A stretch of DNA of 6,663 bases from Hyphomicrobiales bacterium (lineage in GTDB: Bacteria > Pseudomonadota > Alphaproteobacteria > Micropepsales > Micropepsaceae). Positions 5,257 through 6,663 of this stretch are shown in pieces. Each line of letters begins with the position of its first letter. The stretch's first letter is position 1. The stretch lies in contig JAFIHO010000143.1 of assembly GCA_017849395.1 (NCBI GenBank), positions 1-6,663 of the forward strand. The letters run 5' to 3'. The translations under genes were made by a program, and so were the position numbers. A model generated the notes under the pieces. The model made no database searches. It was not told where the DNA came from and was given only the letters and a program-made list of their open reading frames with translations.

Positions 5257-6195
5257 CTAGCCGAGGGCCCAGGCCAGGATCGCTTTCTGGACGTGGAGGC
5301 GGTTTTCCGCCTCGTCGAACACCACGCTTTGCGGGCCGTCGATCACCTCGTCCGTCACTTCCTCGCCGCGATGGGCGGGCAGGCAGTGCATGAAGATCGC
5401 GTCGCGTTTGGCCAGACCCATCAGATGGCTGTTCACCTGGAACGGCTTGAGCAGATTGTGGCGCTTGGTGGCGTTGTCGTCGCCCATCGAGACCCAGGCG
5501 TCGGAGACCACGCAATCGGCATCCTTCACCGCCGCTTCCGGGTCGGTGCCGAAGGTGACCAAAGGACTGTCCTTCGCCCAGTCGCGCAGTTCGGGATCGG
5601 CGGACAATTCCTTTGGCGAAGCGACATTCAGCTTGAAGCCAAACTTCACCGCCGCGTGGACCCAGGAGTTCAGCACATTGTTGCCGTCGCCGCTCCAGCA
5701 CACGGTCGCGCCCTCTATGGAGCCCTTATGTTCCTCGAAGGTCATCACATCCGCCATCACCTGGCAGGGATGGGACCATTTGGTCAGGCCGTTGATGACG
5801 GGAATATTGGCGCTGACGGCCAGTTCCTCGACCATCTCGTGATCCAGCAGGCGGATCATCACCGCATCGACATAGCGCGACAGGACCCGCGCCGTGTCGG
5901 CGATGGTTTCCTCGCGCGCCAACTGCATCTCGCTGCCGGTCATCATGATGGTGGTGCCGCCCAACTGACGCGCCGCCACGTCGAAGGACAGGCGGGTGCG
6001 GGTGGATTGCTTGTCGAAGATCATCGCCAGAACCTTGCCGTCCAGCGGACGGTCTGGATCGGGCACGCCTTTGCTCAGGCCCGTGCGCGCCAGCTTGCGG
6101 CGGCGCGCGTCGGCGATCAGCGCCTTGAGCGTGGCGCTGTCGTGATCGGACAGGTCGAGGAAATGTTTCGGCTTCGATTTCAGGGGGGCGTTCAT
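5257..6195 (-). CDS. argF: Ornithine carbamoyltransferase
   Basis: This 312-residue cytosolic enzyme transfers the carbamoyl group of carbamoyl phosphate to ornithine to make citrulline. The carbamoyl-phosphate site is shown by STRTRLSF (64-71) and HPCQVMAD (142-149). The ornithine side is shown by SDAWVSMGDD (231-240), containing the SMG loop and Asp232, and by the HCLPAHRGEEV motif (270-280) with Cys271. ENRLHVQKA at 297-305 is the usual C-terminal block. These separate it from aspartate carbamoyltransferase. Length is normal for anabolic trimeric enzymes. The start ATG overlaps the argD stop as ATGA, and AGAAGG (plus-strand 6206-6211) lies 10 bases upstream as a Shine-Dalgarno candidate, so translation is probably coupled to argD. 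hslO follows 52 bases downstream. Anabolic rather than catabolic function is inferred from the argD-argF pairing and the nearby argE. Confidence 0.96.
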   Translation of the reverse strand: MNAPLKSKPKHFLDLSDHDSATLKALIADARRRKLARTGLSKGVPDPDRPLDGKVLAMIFDKQSTRTRLSFDVAARQLGGTTIMMTGSEMQLAREETIADTARVLSRYVDAVMIRLLDHEMVEELAVSANIPVINGLTKWSHPCQVMADVMTFEEHKGSIEGATVCWSGDGNNVLNSWVHAAVKFGFKLNVASPKELSADPELRDWAKDSPLVTFGTDPEAAVKDADCVVSDAWVSMGDDNATKRHNLLKPFQVNSHLMGLAKRDAIFMHCLPAHRGEEVTDEVIDGPQSVVFDEAENRLHVQKAILAWALG

Positions 6196-6663
6196 TGGGC
6201 GGCTGCCTTCTGTGCTTCCAGCGCGGTTGCCGTCTTTTCCAGAATGGCGACGGCCTGGCGGGCTTCGTCGCGGCTTACAGTCAGGGGCGGCAGAAGTCGC
6301 ACGACATTCTCGCCCGCCGCCACGGTGACAAGGCCATTGGCGCGCGCCGTGTTGACGAAATCGCCATTGGGCACTTTCAGCTTCACGCCCAAGAGCAGCC
6401 CCTGCCCGCGCACCTCTTCGAATATGCCGGGGTGGGCAGCGATCAGCGCGCCAAGCTGCTGATGCAGATAGTTCGCCACATCATTCACATGCTCAAGAAA
6501 GCCAGGCTCGAGCAGCATGTCCACCGCCGTGCCCGCCACGGCCATCGCCAGCGGATTGCCGCCGAAGGTGCAGCCATGGGTGCCTGGCGTCATGCCTTTT
6601 GCCGCTTCCGCCGTCGCCAGCAGTGCGCCGACCGGGAAGCCGCCGCCGAGACCCTTGGCCACC
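6192..6663 (-). CDS. argD: Acetylornithine aminotransferase, C-terminal part (cut by window edge)
   Basis: Only the last ~156 residues are present; the frame stays open to the right edge and the true start lies outside. This is a class III PLP aminotransferase expected to interconvert N-acetylglutamate semialdehyde and N2-acetylornithine, and possibly the matching step of lysine synthesis. The visible part opens with VAKGLGGGFPVGA, whose Lys (codon at 6654-6656) is the PLP Schiff-base residue. It is followed by GTHGCTFGGNPLAMAVA, in which Thr contacts the cofactor phosphate across the dimer, then GQGLLLGVKL and the C-terminal LLPPLTVS. The GTG at the edge is an internal valine codon, not a start. 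It heads a run argD-argF-hslO and overlaps argF by ATGA. The adjacent argF makes ArgD far more likely than another class III aminotransferase. Confidence 0.93.
   Translation of the reverse strand, partial: VAKGLGGGFPVGALLATAEAAKGMTPGTHGCTFGGNPLAMAVAGTAVDMLLEPGFLEHVNDVANYLHQQLGALIAAHPGIFEEVRGQGLLLGVKLKVPNGDFVNTARANGLVTVAAGENVVRLLPPLTVSRDEARQAVAILEKTATALEAQKAAAQ

Noticed and set aside
5194..6462. A 422-codon open frame on the plus strand across the start of hslO, all of argF and part of argD
   Set aside because: It is antisense to well-recognised genes with intact motifs. Its product is a low-complexity mix rich in His, Arg, Gly and Ala with no family blocks, as expected of an antisense shadow in GC-rich DNA.
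6192..6662. GTG at the right edge as a start codon for a short aminotransferase
   Set aside because: The frame begins at the PLP lysine motif, deep inside the ArgD family fold; the valine is internal and the gene continues beyond the window.

Overview
The window is ordinary, densely packed chromosomal DNA of a GC-rich bacterium, most likely an alphaproteobacterium. The reasons are the sequence character of MetZ (O-succinylhomoserine sulfhydrylase), an ApaG-type protein close to it, the argD-argF-hslO gene order, and an intergenic palindrome of the GTCATTCCCGGC / GCCGGGGATGAC type that I associate with alphaproteobacterial genomes. I cannot name a genus. There is no sign of a mobile element with a transposase, a phage, a CRISPR array, a tRNA or an rRNA.

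Layout. Five genes read left to right: metZ (50-1246), an osmC-family gene (1243-1692, overlapping metZ by ATGA), apaG (1758-2204), folE (2300-2890) and argE (2980-4122). Three genes read right to left from the right edge: argD (cut by the edge, 6663-6192), argF (6195-5257, overlapping argD by ATGA) and hslO (5204-4293). The two groups converge on a 170-base intergenic stretch (4123-4292) filled with inverted repeats. No gene-free stretch exceeds 300 bases.

Function. metZ makes homocysteine from O-succinylhomoserine and sulfide (methionine synthesis). The OsmC-family protein, probably a thiol-dependent hydroperoxide reductase, is translationally coupled to it. folE begins tetrahydrofolate/pterin synthesis, which supplies the methyl carrier for methionine. 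argD, argE and argF are three steps of arginine synthesis: acetylornithine aminotransferase, acetylornithine deacetylase and ornithine carbamoyltransferase. hslO (Hsp33), a redox-activated chaperone, probably shares a transcript with argDF.

I found no undescribed multi-gene system. The most interesting non-coding signals are (1) the element at 4130-4286, bounded by 13-bp terminal inverted repeats and holding four further hairpins; (2) a perfect 10-bp inverted repeat followed by a palindrome containing TATAAT immediately before folE; and (3) a 9-bp inverted repeat across the folE-argE gap whose right arm covers the likely argE ribosome-binding region.
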